From contig JAVHZZ010000002.1 in the NCBI GenBank assembly GCA_036250195.1, positions 274,168,960 to 274,232,959 on the forward strand: a DNA stretch of 64,000 nucleotides, read 5' to 3'. The notes beneath the pieces are model-generated. The model had not been told where the DNA came from, did no database searches, and saw only the letters and a program-made list of their open reading frames with translations. Origin of the DNA: Mixophyes australis (taxonomy: Eukaryota > Chordata > Amphibia > Anura > Limnodynastidae). The position numbers were made by a program, and so were the translations under genes. Position 1 is the stretch's first letter. Each line of letters opens with the position of its first letter. This document shows, one piece after another, positions 49,299 to 60,100 of the stretch.

Positions 49299-50493
49299 AT
49301 GGATAGCGTGCCCTCAGGGCGCTATTGCTCCAATGAGAGTAAACTAAGGGCGTACGAAAGGGTCCGCAGGTACATCCGCAGGAGATACAACAGGACCCGC
49401 AGCATAGTGCAGCTGCAGTACCGCTGGAGCGATCTCCGCCGGCATCAGGAGATAAGAAGTGAGTTCTGTATTAATAGCAGAAAACACGTGTACACATTTT
49501 TTAGGGGTATATGTTTCAAAATATGTTTACCATAATCACATGACATGGCCTACATATCATTCTTCAAGCACACTATAAAGGTCATACCCCTTCTAATGCA
49601 CCCAACCTGCTTTGGCTCCTGTCTCCTAAATATGGCTACAGAACATTTAATTTTCAACATGATTTATTTTGAAACTTCAGCACATTATTGCAGATTTTGG
49701 TTGCCCAAACTCTGGACCCCAGTGCTGTCAGTAGGTGACCTAAGCGTAAAAAACATTTGCAGATTAGAGTGGCAGATATGTTTTTAACATTAGGCCAACA
49801 TTTTGAAGGCAGCTTAGAAAAACCTAAGACCTTAGCTCATTTTCTAAGATGTGGAAGGTCCCATAAGGTGCAACTGGCTATTTGCACTGTGAGCATGACC
49901 CAACCAAGGAAGATTTCTAAAGTGTCATGACTCGAACTCCTGACGTCAGTGCTTTCAGAGCAAAGTGCTAAACACTAGGCCATTGAGATATTCCACATCC
50001 CTATACCAAAAACAAATCTTTGTGATAGGTCATGTGAAATGCTTTGCGTGTATCATGTTTAGGTCATTACTTTTAAAATAGATTATATTTGGTTCTGCTG
50101 GCAATAAGATTTTTTCGGAAAATGTGTGATGACATGATTATCCTACTACTATTGTTTTTTTCCCAAGGAGATTCTGTTAACAATATCCTGTTTATTTGTG
50201 CCTTGTTTCCAACAGTCCGGGCACGGTTTCAATGCCGGCAATTGCTGTAGCAGCGCTGACCGGTTGTGGAGGACGATGAGGAGGACGAGGAGGAGCAGCA
50301 GCCACAGCCAGTGGCTGAGGAGAATGAGGTCGAGGAGGAGCAGCACCAGCCGGTGGTAGTGCTGGAGGAGGAGGAGGAGGTCCAGCAGCCACAGCCGGTG
50401 TACGAGGAGGATGAGGAGGAGCAGGCTGACCCAGAGGAGGCGAGTTTGGAGGAGGCAGTGTCGGCCAGGCAAGACACCGAGGCCTTTGAAGAT
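49299..50493 (+). pseudogene. Possible degenerate Myb-like gene of element E
   Basis: Exon-like frame from MDSVPSGRYC, with a basic helical stretch RRYIRRRYNRTRSIVQLQYR, then WSDLRRHQ. This resembles the last helix of Myb/SANT-like Harbinger proteins. A GTGAGT donor lies at 49459. A pyrimidine-rich CCTTGTTTCCAACAG acceptor lies at 50215, and the joined frame reaches an acidic Glu/Gln/Pro-rich segment (50266-50490) but meets two stops first (near 50248 and 50257). A GTAAGT donor follows at 50494. Upstream 49150-49300 is GC-rich with CCAAT and TGACGT motifs, promoter-like. The assignment is tentative. Confidence 0.4.
49925..49992 (-). repeat. tRNA-like module (SINE head)
   Basis: Minus strand: CAATGGCCTAGTGTTTAGCA (A box) and GGAGTTCGAGTC (B box) at tRNA spacing, close to tRNA-derived SINE heads of vertebrates. 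Confidence 0.65.
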
Positions 50494-50499
50494 AGTAAG

Positions 50500-51180
50500 T
50501 ATTTCCTATAACTGCTGGACATAATTGGATGAGATTGAGATGTCCATTATACTTGTAAATAATTCATGATGTCACACATGTTGATGAAATGGTGACATAA
50601 ATGTCACAGGTTTCAAACATAATGACCCTTCACATTAATTAAACACTCAAACCACATCCAGAGCCATCTTAACACATAGGCATGCAGGGCAGGAGCAACA
50701 CAAATGGGCCCGAGAGAGAACATGGAAACTGTACCCAGCAGTGGCGTAAGTGGTGTAAGGCAGAAGTGCAAGCGAAGCTAAGCTCCATGGTACTGCAGTG
50801 TGGTAAACGGTCTGTTGTGTTTGGATAAAGCTGAGTACATGACATAACGTGTACGCCGTGGATCCAGATGAAAGTCGGATGGCAGGCAATGTAGCATTTC
50901 ACTCAAAGAAGGCTGTCCCCTACAAATTCCACCCCCCTCCTCTTAGTCCATTCGTAGTAATATATATCAGCATGCACATAATAATGTGCCTGTGAACTGT
51001 GGGTCCTGAGCCATTTTCGAAAGTTCCCCCCAAAAAATGAGTTTTTTACAATACAGGATAATTAGAAGGGCATTTTTTACAATGTAGTTGAGCATGTAGA
51101 ACAAATCAAATTTCAACAACAAAACCGTTGTGTGAAGTTCCTGCGTTTCTTGTTAGCATAATGATTCCAGTTCACACAAT
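50500..51180. other. Non-coding, one possible MITE end
   Basis: CAGAGCCATCTTAAC at 50659 resembles the end of the hAT MITE at 40489, but no partner end or duplication is found. Otherwise nothing recognised. Confidence 0.35.
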
Positions 51181-51185
51181 AGTTG

Positions 51186-51266
51186 TGGGTAAGCTTGGTA
51201 TTTGAACGCATGGCTGCTGTGTTGTGAGTCCAAAGTGCGAACCAGTGAGCTACCTGTGAGATGGAT
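51186..51266 (-). repeat. tRNA-like module (SINE head)
   Basis: Minus strand: GGTAGCTCACTGGTTCGCAC (A box) and GCGTTCAAATACC (B box), spaced as in a tRNA. Confidence 0.62.
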
Positions 51267-51367
51267 ACGTTGTGAGTAATTTGTGTGAATAATGAAGAGT
51301 AGTATTAAGTGTGAGTTGCCTGTGTAGCACGCATGCTGTATTGTTGGTGTTGTTTGTGTTATTATAC

Positions 51368-51440
51368 ATCTCAGGTTGGGCTAGTGGGTAGCTGTTCCAC
51401 TCTACATATAGTCATGCATGAGTTCTAATCCAGACGAAAA
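51368..51440 (+). repeat. tRNA-like module (SINE head)
   Basis: Plus strand: TTGGGCTAGTGGGTAGCTG (A box) and GAGTTCTAATCCAG (B box). Opposite orientation to its neighbour at 51186. Confidence 0.58.
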
Positions 51441-52059
51441 CCCTTACTCTCTTGTGTGTATCCTTTATGGACGAGGATGCTATGAATTTTGCTGAAAAGG
51501 CAAAATGTATTTACACCACATACATTTTGATATATTCGTTTTTCATGTGTTTTTAATGTAGCCATGTCCATGCATTTTGCATACTATCCGGCGACTTAAA
51601 ATCCTAAACACAAAACACAGCAATGTGTGTTAAAAGTGTGTATTACGCTAATTAGTAGCAAATGAAAAACAACGTTCAGAGTGTTGCACATCATTGTTAT
51701 TTGGCAGTGATTAATGAGTAAAGAGCTATCTCGTAAAAAAAGCCCCAGGTATTTGTGTTGTGTTGTGTATAAACAAACTGTTGGCCCCTCCCACAGTGGG
51801 CATGAAGTATACATTGCTTAGCTTCCCGTCAATCAGTTGAGAGCCTTCGCTTGTGCTTGTACCATGTTTAAAGATCCGCAGGTGGGTGTGTTTTATAACG
51901 TTTGCACTGCTTATTTCCGTCCCTTAAGTGTAGTGGACCACAGGGGGTTGTGTTTTTGCTGTTTGAGGTGCTTATTTCACTCGCGTAACGGTTAGCATGA
52001 CTCAAAGTATGCATAGCAGATGCATATGCGTTTGCTTACCTTGATGATTCGGGCCCCTA

Positions 52060-52691
52060 GTTCTTAAACAAAGTACCAGCAGTAAGAGAAGGAAGCGTTC
52101 CGGCCCTGTCCTAGGTGATATAGCAGCCTATAAGAAGCCCAAAGATAAATCTAAGTCCCTTAGGACCTTTCTTAAATCATTGCCCCCCAAGGGTCCTCCC
52201 TCTGTGGAAGAATTAGCCCCAGCTCCTATTCCCGACCTTGACCCTGATCCGGCCCCCCTTCCTGATTCTCCTGCCTCTACGTCTGCTCTGATCCCTTCTG
52301 GGTTGGCTCGGGAGGTATCTCTCTTGGTTGCCGGTTCAGTTTCCGTCCCTGCCTCTCCGTCTTGTTTGGTCCTTTCCCATATCCTGACTTCTATTCCCGT
52401 CCCTCCTCCCCTTCCTCCTCCTCCCAACCCTGTTCATCCTGTCCCCCCCTTGTACCTCCTGTGAGTCAGGTGTCAGTGTTATCAGGAGTCTTGCCCACTA
52501 ACATTCTTTCTAGTACCCTAACTTCAGAGGCTAAATTGTCAGTCGAGGTGGCCAGTGTTGGGTCTGGTGGGGCCCCCTCTTCTGGTGAGGAGGTTATTCT
52601 TCAGGAGGGGGAGGCCTTGCCTGCCTGCCTAAGTTACAAGAGGTATGGGTCCTCGGATGAGGACTCTGCCAAACAGGTAAAAAAGAAGTGA
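52060..52691 (+). pseudogene. LINE ORF1 C-terminal part
   Basis: Resumes after element E with a basic segment KRRKRSGPVLGDIAAYKKPK, then a Pro-rich region (to 52464). After a frameshift (52440-52470) it continues to YGSSDEDSAKQVKKK and a stop at 52689-52691. ORF2 begins within about 60 bp. Confidence 0.72.
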
Positions 52692-52734
52692 GCTGATTCC
52701 TACTTTATAGCTCTGAAGGACGGCTTCCCAGCCC

Positions 52735-54258
52735 ATTAGATTTGCCACCATTAATGTGGTATCTATACGTTCCGAGCAAGCTTGCTATATGGCCTTTGAT
52801 TTTTTTCAGCACGGTTGAAGCTGATTTTTTATTTTTGCAGGAGACCAGATTGAGTCAGCTGGCTGACATTCATAAAGCCAAAAGGGAGTGGAGGCGTGGG
52901 TCCTCCTACTAGTCTCTTGCGGCCGAGCCGTACGGTGGGGTGGCCGTGCTTTTTACTTGCATGATAACCATCCAGCGAGTTATAGAACTAGAGGTAGGTA
53001 GGTGCATGATCTTGGATGTCAATCTGAGAGGGCACGATCTGAGGTTGATTAATGTCTATGGTCCCAATCCAGGTGGGAAAGGAAATGCCTTTTCAGTGCG
53101 ATAAAGCCGTACCTTTTTTCAGCCCGGGCAGATAGTCTTTGGTGGTGACTTTAACACTGTCATTAGGACTAAAGACAGGGGAGGTTTAAGGACTTCTCTG
53201 GGCTATGACTCCCAATTTTTAGCTAGCATAATTAGGCAGGCTGGTCTGGTGGATGTGCATATTCGTCATTTCCTGGACCACACGGGGTTTACCTACTTTA
53301 GAGGTAGCTGTAGGTCTAGGATAGATAGGTTTTTCATTAAGGAGAGCTCGAAAACCCTGGCTCCTGAGCTGAGGCCAGTAGAGTTCTCCGATCACGTTTA
53401 CCTCTCTGTGTTCTTGAATGCTTCGGAGACTCTTCGGAAGGGTAGGGGCCTCTGGCGCCTGAACTCTAAGCTCCTAGAGGAGGAGGTGATAAGACAGTCC
53501 TTTAGGGACTTCTTTGAATCCCAGGAAACACTTTTGGAGGCAGGTTGGAGTAGGTCTGAATGGTGGGAGATGCTTAAAAATAGGACCCAGGGTTTTTCCG
53601 TGGACTAATAGCCCGAAATAACTTGTTAAAAGAGAGTACCTACCTAGCACTGAGAAGGAAACTAGGATTCTTGATCTCTGGCCAGAGGGATGGTGGGGAG
53701 ATCTCCCGAGTGAAGGCTCAATTGAGAGAGATACAATATGACCGGTACGCTTCCTTGATTCTGGAGAGGGACTATGGGAAGTACCTTTCGCCTGACCCCC
53801 TTCCAGAGCTGTAGGAAGTCGGTAAATGTTAAGGAGGTGAGGGGCTTGCGCAATACTGGGGGTGTGCTCAGGGAGGATAAGGAGGGCATCCTTGGTGTCG
53901 TGCGGTACTTCTACTCTGATCTCTTGTCGGAGAAGTCACTTGACAGAGAAAAGATGGACCGGTTTTTGAAGGAGACTCCTGGCCTTGAAGTTCTTAGCGG
54001 CTCGCTTGAGTCCTTGGGCAGTGAGATAACCGTGGATGAGGTCAGAATGGCAATAGATGGGTTATCTATCAAGAAAGCCCCAGGCCTAGATGGTCTTACA
54101 TCTGAGTTATTTAAAATCTTTGGGGACATCCTGGCTCCGCGCCTCATGGAGGTGTTTAATGAGAGCCTGGGAAGAGGTTTATTACCTCCCTCCATGAGGG
54201 TCTCTGCCCTTATTTTGTTGTCCAAGGGGAAAGATCAGTCGTGTGTTGAGAACTGGCG
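52735..54258 (+). pseudogene. LINE ORF2: APE endonuclease and start of reverse transcriptase
   Basis: Starts near RFATINVVSIRS; FLQETRL (catalytic Glu region), LINVYGP, VFGGDFNTV (Asp/Asn) and SDHVYLSV (Asp-His) are the ordered motifs of an AP-endonuclease-like domain that nicks target DNA. After several frame changes, 53774-54258 carries the RT start: VDEVRMAIDGLSIKKAPGLD, then GLTSELFK and ENWRP. Stops and frameshifts (near 52820, 52910, 53103, 53606, 53812) make it dead. It is cut at NWRP by the Gypsy element. Confidence 0.85.
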
Positions 54259-54263
54259 CCCCA

Positions 54264-56200
54264 TGTCACTCACCGGACTGTGAGTGCTTCTTCTCGGACA
54301 TTTAGGAACCGTGGCCGTCCTCCATCCTGAGGGTCTGCGCATGCACAGCCCTTTCTAACCCTTCTGTGTATGTCCCTTTAACTTAATTGGCAGATCAGGC
54401 AACACTCCCTATATTAAGCACCTGTGGTCAATACCACGTTGCCTGATCTTGGAGTCTCATTCCCCATGAGCCTCTGAAGGTGTTCCTGTGTTTCCTCGTG
54501 TATTCAGCGCTGCTGATTCCTGTGGTTTCCAAACCACTTCTACCTCTGTGGTTTCCAAACCACTTCTACTACTGTGGTTCCCATACCACTTCTACCCTCC
54601 TGTGTATCATCGTGACTGTTAGCTGATTCCTAGCCGCTGCCTCCGTGCACTACAGTCTTCAAGCCACTTCAACTCTACCATATATCATTGTGACTGTTAG
54701 CTGATTCCTATCCGCTGCCTCCGTGCACTACAGTCTTCAATCTACATCTACTCACCTGTGCATCATCGTGACTGTTAGCTGATTCCTATCCGCTGCCTCC
54801 GTGCACTACAGTCTTCAACCTGCAACTCGTCTGTGTTTCATCATGACTGTTAGCTGATTCCTATCCGCTGCCTCCGTGCACTACAGTCTTCAACCTGCAA
54901 CTCGTCTGTGATTCATCGTGACTGTTTGGCTGATTCCTATCCGCTGCCTCTGTGCGCTTCAGTCTTCAGCTCATCTCAACTCTCCCGTGTTTCCTCGAGA
55001 CTGCTACTACTATTGTTATCCGCTACTCTCCGTGATCATCAGTTCCAGCTCAACTCTGCTCTCCCGTGTCCCATCGTTACTGCACCTGCTGGTTGCTATT
55101 GGCTACCTCCGTGTGTCCGCAGAGTCCTGCTGCTGCTACTCCTCAGCTCTATTCGTCCTTCAACTGCTGATCCGCTCTCCATGCTTTCCTGTGTTCCCGC
55201 TGGTCTCTACCCGCCTGTCAGCATTGGATTCGTGTCTCACTACTTACCTCTCAGCTAGACCATCACTATTCTGCAGGGTCCTCCAGGAGTCCAGTTCCAC
55301 ACTCTACTGATTCCTCTGCATTTGTTTCCCTGCTGGTCTACCTACCTGTGCGCTGCACCGACTTGACTACCGCTTCACCCATCCAGGGACTTCGCATCCT
55401 GCCGGCCTCCTGCTGTTCAGGTATCTCTGCACTCCTGTCTGACTGCCTGCTTCTGAACCACGGTATGCATACTTCTCATTGACTGTGCTGGTGTATTGCA
55501 TATCTTGCTGGACTGTGTTGGTTCTCCTCTGGAGTTGCTATCCGCTGAGTCTATTGCCATCATTGACTGTGTTATCTTGTGCCGGATTACCTCAAGAGAC
55601 TTTCTATTATTACAGTGCTGTTCAGTCATTTATATATTGTGCATATTATTGTGGATCAAGTTTAAGGTGCCCGTGTATCTCCTGTGTTGCAGTCTCTCCC
55701 CGTGCTCCTCCTCACATATATATTCAGTGGTACAACTTGCTAGAGGCAGACCACTGATCCCTGTTCCCTGTGTCACTTGTTCCAGTATCCTTTCACATAG
55801 CAGTGGTACAACTTGCTAACGCAGACCACTGACTCCCCGGATACCTCCACTTGGATTCCATTCCTTCACTCAGACAGCGGTACAACTTGCTATCCGCAGA
55901 CCGCTGACTCTCATCACCTCCTCGTTTCTGTTGGACATTCCTCCTCACTATAGCAGTGGTACAACTTGCTACCGCAGACCACTGACTACCTTCACGTGTC
56001 CTTTGTCCATACAGTTCCTCGTGTATTATTACCTCCATATTACCAGTGCTGCTAGTCATAGACTTTCCTAAGCATCTCATCATCTGCTATTTCCTGTTCC
56101 GTGATCACCCTGCTACCAGAGTACCATATTACCACCTATATTGCTCTGGTAAGCCTATCACCTGGTGATCCCTGGGTAAAGACTCCTAGTGCCCGTGACA
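54264..56200 (+). repeat. 5' LTR of the Gypsy element
   Basis: 1937 bp with a TG...CA structure. A TATA-like TATATTAAG at 54410 is bracketed by a 12-bp inverted repeat AGATCAGGCAAC (54392-54403) / GTTGCCTGATCT (54438-54449). Two sub-repeat families follow: CTGTGGTTTCCAAACCACTT (three copies, 54530-54595) and about 60-bp units with GACTGTTAGCTGATTCCTA and GCACTACAGTCTTCAA (five copies, 54605-54965). Near the 3' side, four GTGGTACAACTTGCT...GCAGACCACTG hairpins lie at 55720-55985. Confidence 0.95.
54405..54450 (+). promoter_or_regulatory. Predicted promoter and RNA start of the Gypsy element
   Basis: TATATTAAG at 54410 lies 31 bp upstream of 54441, the first base of GCCTGATCTT. That 10-mer is exactly complementary to AAGATCAGGC just after the 5' LTR, as the 5' end of a self-priming RNA should be. 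The start site is inferred, not measured. If right, U3 is only about 177 bp and R-U5 about 1.76 kb. Confidence 0.6.
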
Positions 56201-56202
56201 GT

Positions 56203-56212
56203 AAGATCAGGC
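56203..56212 (+). promoter_or_regulatory. Self-priming primer-binding site
   Basis: AAGATCAGGC starts 3 nt after the LTR and ends 1 nt before the gag ATG. No TGG-type tRNA primer site is present. It is complementary to the predicted RNA 5' end at 54441-54450. Tf1/sushi-group elements prime minus-strand DNA with their own RNA 5' end in this way. Confidence 0.65.
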
Positions 56213-56213
56213 C

Positions 56214-57146
56214 ATGACAGACCCAGATACGGAACCTACAGCCAAGGAGATGCTGCAGCATCTGGTCAGCCGTGTGGAGCAACAGGATGCTCGCCAACAG
56301 CTGTTACTTCAATGTTACCAATCGTTAACCTCCCAAGGAACATCTGGACAGACTGTTACAGCTAATATTGAAGCTCCTGTGCTTTCCTCCGTTTCCCCAG
56401 TGCCATCCCAGGTGTCTACAGCTCCCACGCTTCACCTGCCTACTCCGTCAAAGTACGATGGAGACCCCAAAACTTGTAGGGGTTTCCTTAACCAATGCTC
56501 AGTTCATTTTGAGCTCCAACCTCAAAATTTTTCTACCCATCGTTCCAGAGTGGCCTATCTTATCTCATTGTTTTCTGGACAAGCTCTGGCTTGGGCCTCC
56601 CCTCTGTGGGAGAGAAACGATCCAATACTACAAGATAGTGCCAAATTCATTTCTACGTTCCGAAGTGTGTTCGATGAACCAGGTCGTGTGACCTCCGCTG
56701 CTTCCAGCATTCTTCGTTTACGACAAGGTTCTCATACAGTAGGCCAGTACGTCATTCAATTTAGGATCTTAGCCTCTGAACTTCAGTGGAACACTGAAGC
56801 ATTAGTTGCCGCCTTCTGGCAGGGGCTCTCCGATAAAATTAAAGATGCACTGACTACCCAAGAGCTTCCTTCGTCACTAGAAGATTTGATCTCTCTTTGC
56901 CATCGTGTAGACATGAGATTTCGTGAAAGAGAATCTGAGAAAACAACTTCTGTTAAAGCACCTCTTCGTTCAACCCCTCAATTTCGTCCAGCTTCACCTT
57001 CTGTGATTCCCATGGAGATAGGACGTTCCAAATTATCTTTAGAAGAGAGGAAACGAAGAGTCAAGAATAGACTCTGTATCTATTGTGCTGATTCCACACA
57101 TATGCTCAGCTCTTGCCCTAAGAAATCGGGAAATGCCAGGCCCTAA
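56214..57146 (+). CDS. gag: Gypsy gag polyprotein
   Basis: 310 codons, intact. Forms the cytoplasmic virus-like particle that packages the RNA. The N-terminus is helical (EMLQHLVSRVEQQDARQQLL, about residues 12-32). The central region, with FLNQCSVHFELQP and ALAWASPLWE, matches the retrotransposon gag/capsid fold of vertebrate Gypsy elements. The C-terminus has one zinc knuckle CIYCADSTHMLSSC at residues 288-301 (C-X2-C-X4-H-X4-C). The start ATG abuts the primer-binding site; no alternative upstream Met is in frame after the LTR. Ends TAA at 57144, inside the first stem of the frameshift pseudoknot. Confidence 0.95.
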   Translation: MTDPDTEPTAKEMLQHLVSRVEQQDARQQLLLQCYQSLTSQGTSGQTVTANIEAPVLSSVSPVPSQVSTAPTLHLPTPSKYDGDPKTCRGFLNQCSVHFELQPQNFSTHRSRVAYLISLFSGQALAWASPLWERNDPILQDSAKFISTFRSVFDEPGRVTSAASSILRLRQGSHTVGQYVIQFRILASELQWNTEALVAAFWQGLSDKIKDALTTQELPSSLEDLISLCHRVDMRFRERESEKTTSVKAPLRSTPQFRPASPSVIPMEIGRSKLSLEERKRRVKNRLCIYCADSTHMLSSCPKKSGNARP

Positions 57147-57190
57147 CTAGTTCTGGAGAGGTGAAGTTAGGGTCCCTGGAGTCCTCTCCA
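57128..57190 (+). promoter_or_regulatory. -1 ribosomal frameshift signal: slippery site and H-type pseudoknot
   Basis: Slippery heptamer GGGAAAT at 57128-57134, in the right phase for gag (G GGA AAT). Spacer 6 nt. Stem 1: CCCTAACT (57141-57148) with AGTTAGGG (57165-57172), 8 perfect pairs. Stem 2: TGGAGAGG (57154-57161) with CCTCTCCA (57183-57190), 8 perfect pairs. Loops are 5, 3 and 10 nt. After the -1 slip the frame is open without a break into pol. It would set the Gag to Gag-Pol ratio. Confidence 0.88.
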
Positions 57191-60100
57191 TCTTCTATGA
57201 AATTAAAAGTCTGCGCTTTTGATGTTACGATTTCCTTTGCTACCAAATCCTTTGAGTCACAGGCATTGATTGATTCTGGAGCAGCAGGAAATTTCATTTC
57301 TAGATCCCTAGTGAATCAATGGTCTCTACCAGTGATTACTTTAAAAACACCGATTACTGTGACTGCTATAGATGGATCACGTCTCATCAATGGTCTCATC
57401 ACCCAGAGTACGTCTCCAGTAACACTTCAGATTGGTGTGCTGCACCATGAAGAAATTTCGTTTTTAATTCTTCCAGTTACGACAAGTCCGATTGTCTTAG
57501 GCCTTCCATGGCTTCAGTGTCACTCTCCCCAGATTGACTGGCGCACCCCTCAAGTTACGTCTTGGGGAGCTGAATGTCATCATCGTTGCCTTTCCCAAGT
57601 CATTCCTCTTAAAGTACAGCAATCTTCCATCTCATCTTCCTCACCGGGACTCCCTCCTCAGTATGCTTCATTTGCCGATGTGTTTGATAAAGCTCAGTCT
57701 GAACGTCTTCCTCCTCATCGTTCTTGGGATTGTCCGATCGACCTTCTACCTGGCAAGACTCCTCCCAGGGGTCGGGTCTATCCACTTTCGTTACCTGAAA
57801 CTCAAGCCACATCTGAGTACATACAGGAGAATCTCCAGCGAGGGTTTATTCGACCTTCCACCTCTCCCGCTGGAGCCGGGTTCTTCTTCGTTAAAAAGAA
57901 AGATGGATCACTACGCCCCTGCATAGATTTTCGTGGACTCAACACCATTACTATCAAGAATCGGTATCCCATTCCGCTGATCACTGAGCTATTCGATCGC
58001 ATCAAGGGAGCTCGGATCTTTACTAAGTTGGATCTTCGTGGTGCCTACAATTTAATTAGAATCCGTTCCGGTGACGAATGGAAGACAGCGTTCAACACCA
58101 GAGATGGGCATTACGAGTATCTAGTAATGCCTTTCGGGTTGTGCAATGCCCCCGCTGTTTTCCAAGGCTTCATCAATGAGATCTTTCGGGACTTATTATA
58201 TGTATGTGTCGTTGTCTACCTGGACGACATATTGATCTTTTCACAGGACCTGCCTTCTCATCACCAACATGTGGCAGAGGTCCTCTCCAGACTACGGAAA
58301 AATTCATTGTTCTGTAAATTGGAAAAATGTTCATTCGAGTTGCCCCAGATTCCATTCTTGGGGTATATAGTTTCCGGAGTTGGCCTGAAGATGGATCCAG
58401 ACAAGGTGAATGCTGTATTACATTGGCCCCAGCCAACTACTCTTCGTGCTATCCAGCGTTTTTTAGGTTTTGCCAATTACTATAGACGCTTCATTCAAGA
58501 CTTTTCATCCATTGCATCTCCTATTGTGGCCCTGACTCGTAAAGGGGCTAATACTAAGCAATGGTCATCTGAGGCTCTCCAAGCCTTTCAAGTTCTCAAA
58601 GAGTCCTTCTCCTCTGCTCCCATTCTTCGACAGCCTGATGTGACACTTCCCTTCTTCCTAGAAGTAGATGCCTCTAATGTGGGCTTAGGAGCCATTCTCT
58701 CCCAACGCTCGGAGCAACAAAAATTCCATCCTTGTGCCTTCTACTCTCGGGGTCTCCTGCCTGCAGAGAAAAATTATACAATCGGGGACAAGGAGTTGCT
58801 GGCTATCAAAGCTGCATTAGAGGAGTGGAGATACTTATTGGAAGGAGCTCGCCATCCGGTGACGATTTTCACGGATCATAAGAACCTGTCATATCTACAA
58901 TCTGCTCAATGCTTGAACCCTCGTCAAGCAAGATGGTCTCTTTTCTTTTCCCGTTTTGAATTAATTATAACCTTCAAACCCGCTGCTAAGAACAAAAAAG
59001 CTGACGCTCTATCTCGAGCTTTTTTGACGTCCTCTGACGTTGAAGAGGTTCCCAACCATGCTATTCTAGACCCCAAATGTATCTCGCTGGCTGCTTCGTC
59101 CACCAAAATGCTACCATTTGGGAAGACCCTCGTGCCTCCTACTCTGAGGAGGAAAATCCTTTCGTGGTTCCATGCCTCTCGTTTTTCTGGACACGCCGGT
59201 GAACACAAGACCTTTGAGATTCTCTCTCGAAGTTACTGGTGGCCTTCAATGAGGAGAGACGTCAAAGAGTTTATTGCTTCCTGTGATTTATGTTCTCAGT
59301 TCAAATCCTCCCGCAGAACTCCAGCAGGGTTGCTGCGACCACTACCCATTCCGTCCAAGCCTTGGACCCATATTAGTATGGATTTCGTTACTGATTTGCC
59401 ACCTAGTAAGAATTATAATACTATTTGGGTAGTGGTAGACAGATTTTCGAAGATGGCTCATTTTGTCCCTTTGTCTGGTTTGCCTTCCTCGTCTACTCTG
59501 GCTGAACATTTCATTAAAGAAATCTTTCGTATCCATGGATGTCCGTCTGAGATTGTGTCAGATAGAGGAGTACAATTCGTTTCCAGATTCTGGCGGGCCC
59601 TTTGTAAAACCTTGGGCATACGATTAGCACTCTCATCTTCTTACCATCCGCAATCTAACAGACAAACTGAGCGGGTCAATCAAGATCTCGAGACCTTTAT
59701 AAGGATGTTCTCATCAGCCAATCAAGACAACTGGGTAGAATTGCTTCCTTGGGCTGAATTCGCCCATAACAACATGTACCATGAGTCATCATCCAAAACT
59801 CCATTCTTTGTGGTCTACGGTCACCATCCGTCTTTTCCGGAATTTCCTGCCCTCCCTCCCACCCAAGTTCCTGCTGTGGAGACTGCTTGTCAGACCTTCA
59901 GAAATATCTGGTCTCAGGTCAAAACCTGTTTAAAGAAGACATCTAACAAATATAAGTCTTTCGCAGATAAGAAGAGGCGGGCTATTCCACCACTAAAAAT
60001 TGGAGATCGTGTCTGGTTATCTACCAAAAATATTCGTTTGAAGGTCCCATCTATGAAATTCGCTCCTCGTTTTATTGGTCCATATAGGATCATTCAAGTA

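Larger units (their letters stand above)
37218..52056. mobile_element. Element E: 14.8-kb TIR-bounded (Harbinger-like) element inside LINE ORF1
   Basis: The left end GGGCCCGATTCATCAAG and the inverse of the right end GGGCCCGAATCATCAAG match over about 43 bp with five mismatches. CTA flanks both ends (37214-37216 and 52057-52059, one extra A on the left), a 3-bp duplication of the PIF/Harbinger type. LINE ORF1 coding (KNKRGGSK left, then a basic KRRKRSGPVLGD segment right) brackets it. Without nested elements it is about 8 kb. Its own coding content is limited to a possible degenerate Myb-like exon pair at 49299-50493; no nuclease is recognised. Confidence 0.78.

Noticed and set aside
50149..50522. 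Long Leu/Ser-rich minus-strand frames
   Set aside because: Mirror of an acidic GAG/GGA-rich plus-strand segment; low complexity only.
54908..55819. Several 100-130 codon frames inside the Gypsy LTR, repeated at 61069-62012
   Set aside because: LTR sequence with low stop density; no domain, and the same frames recur in both LTRs because the LTRs are copies.
58173..59536. Minus-strand frames opposite pol
   Set aside because: Shadows of the intact pol coding sequence.
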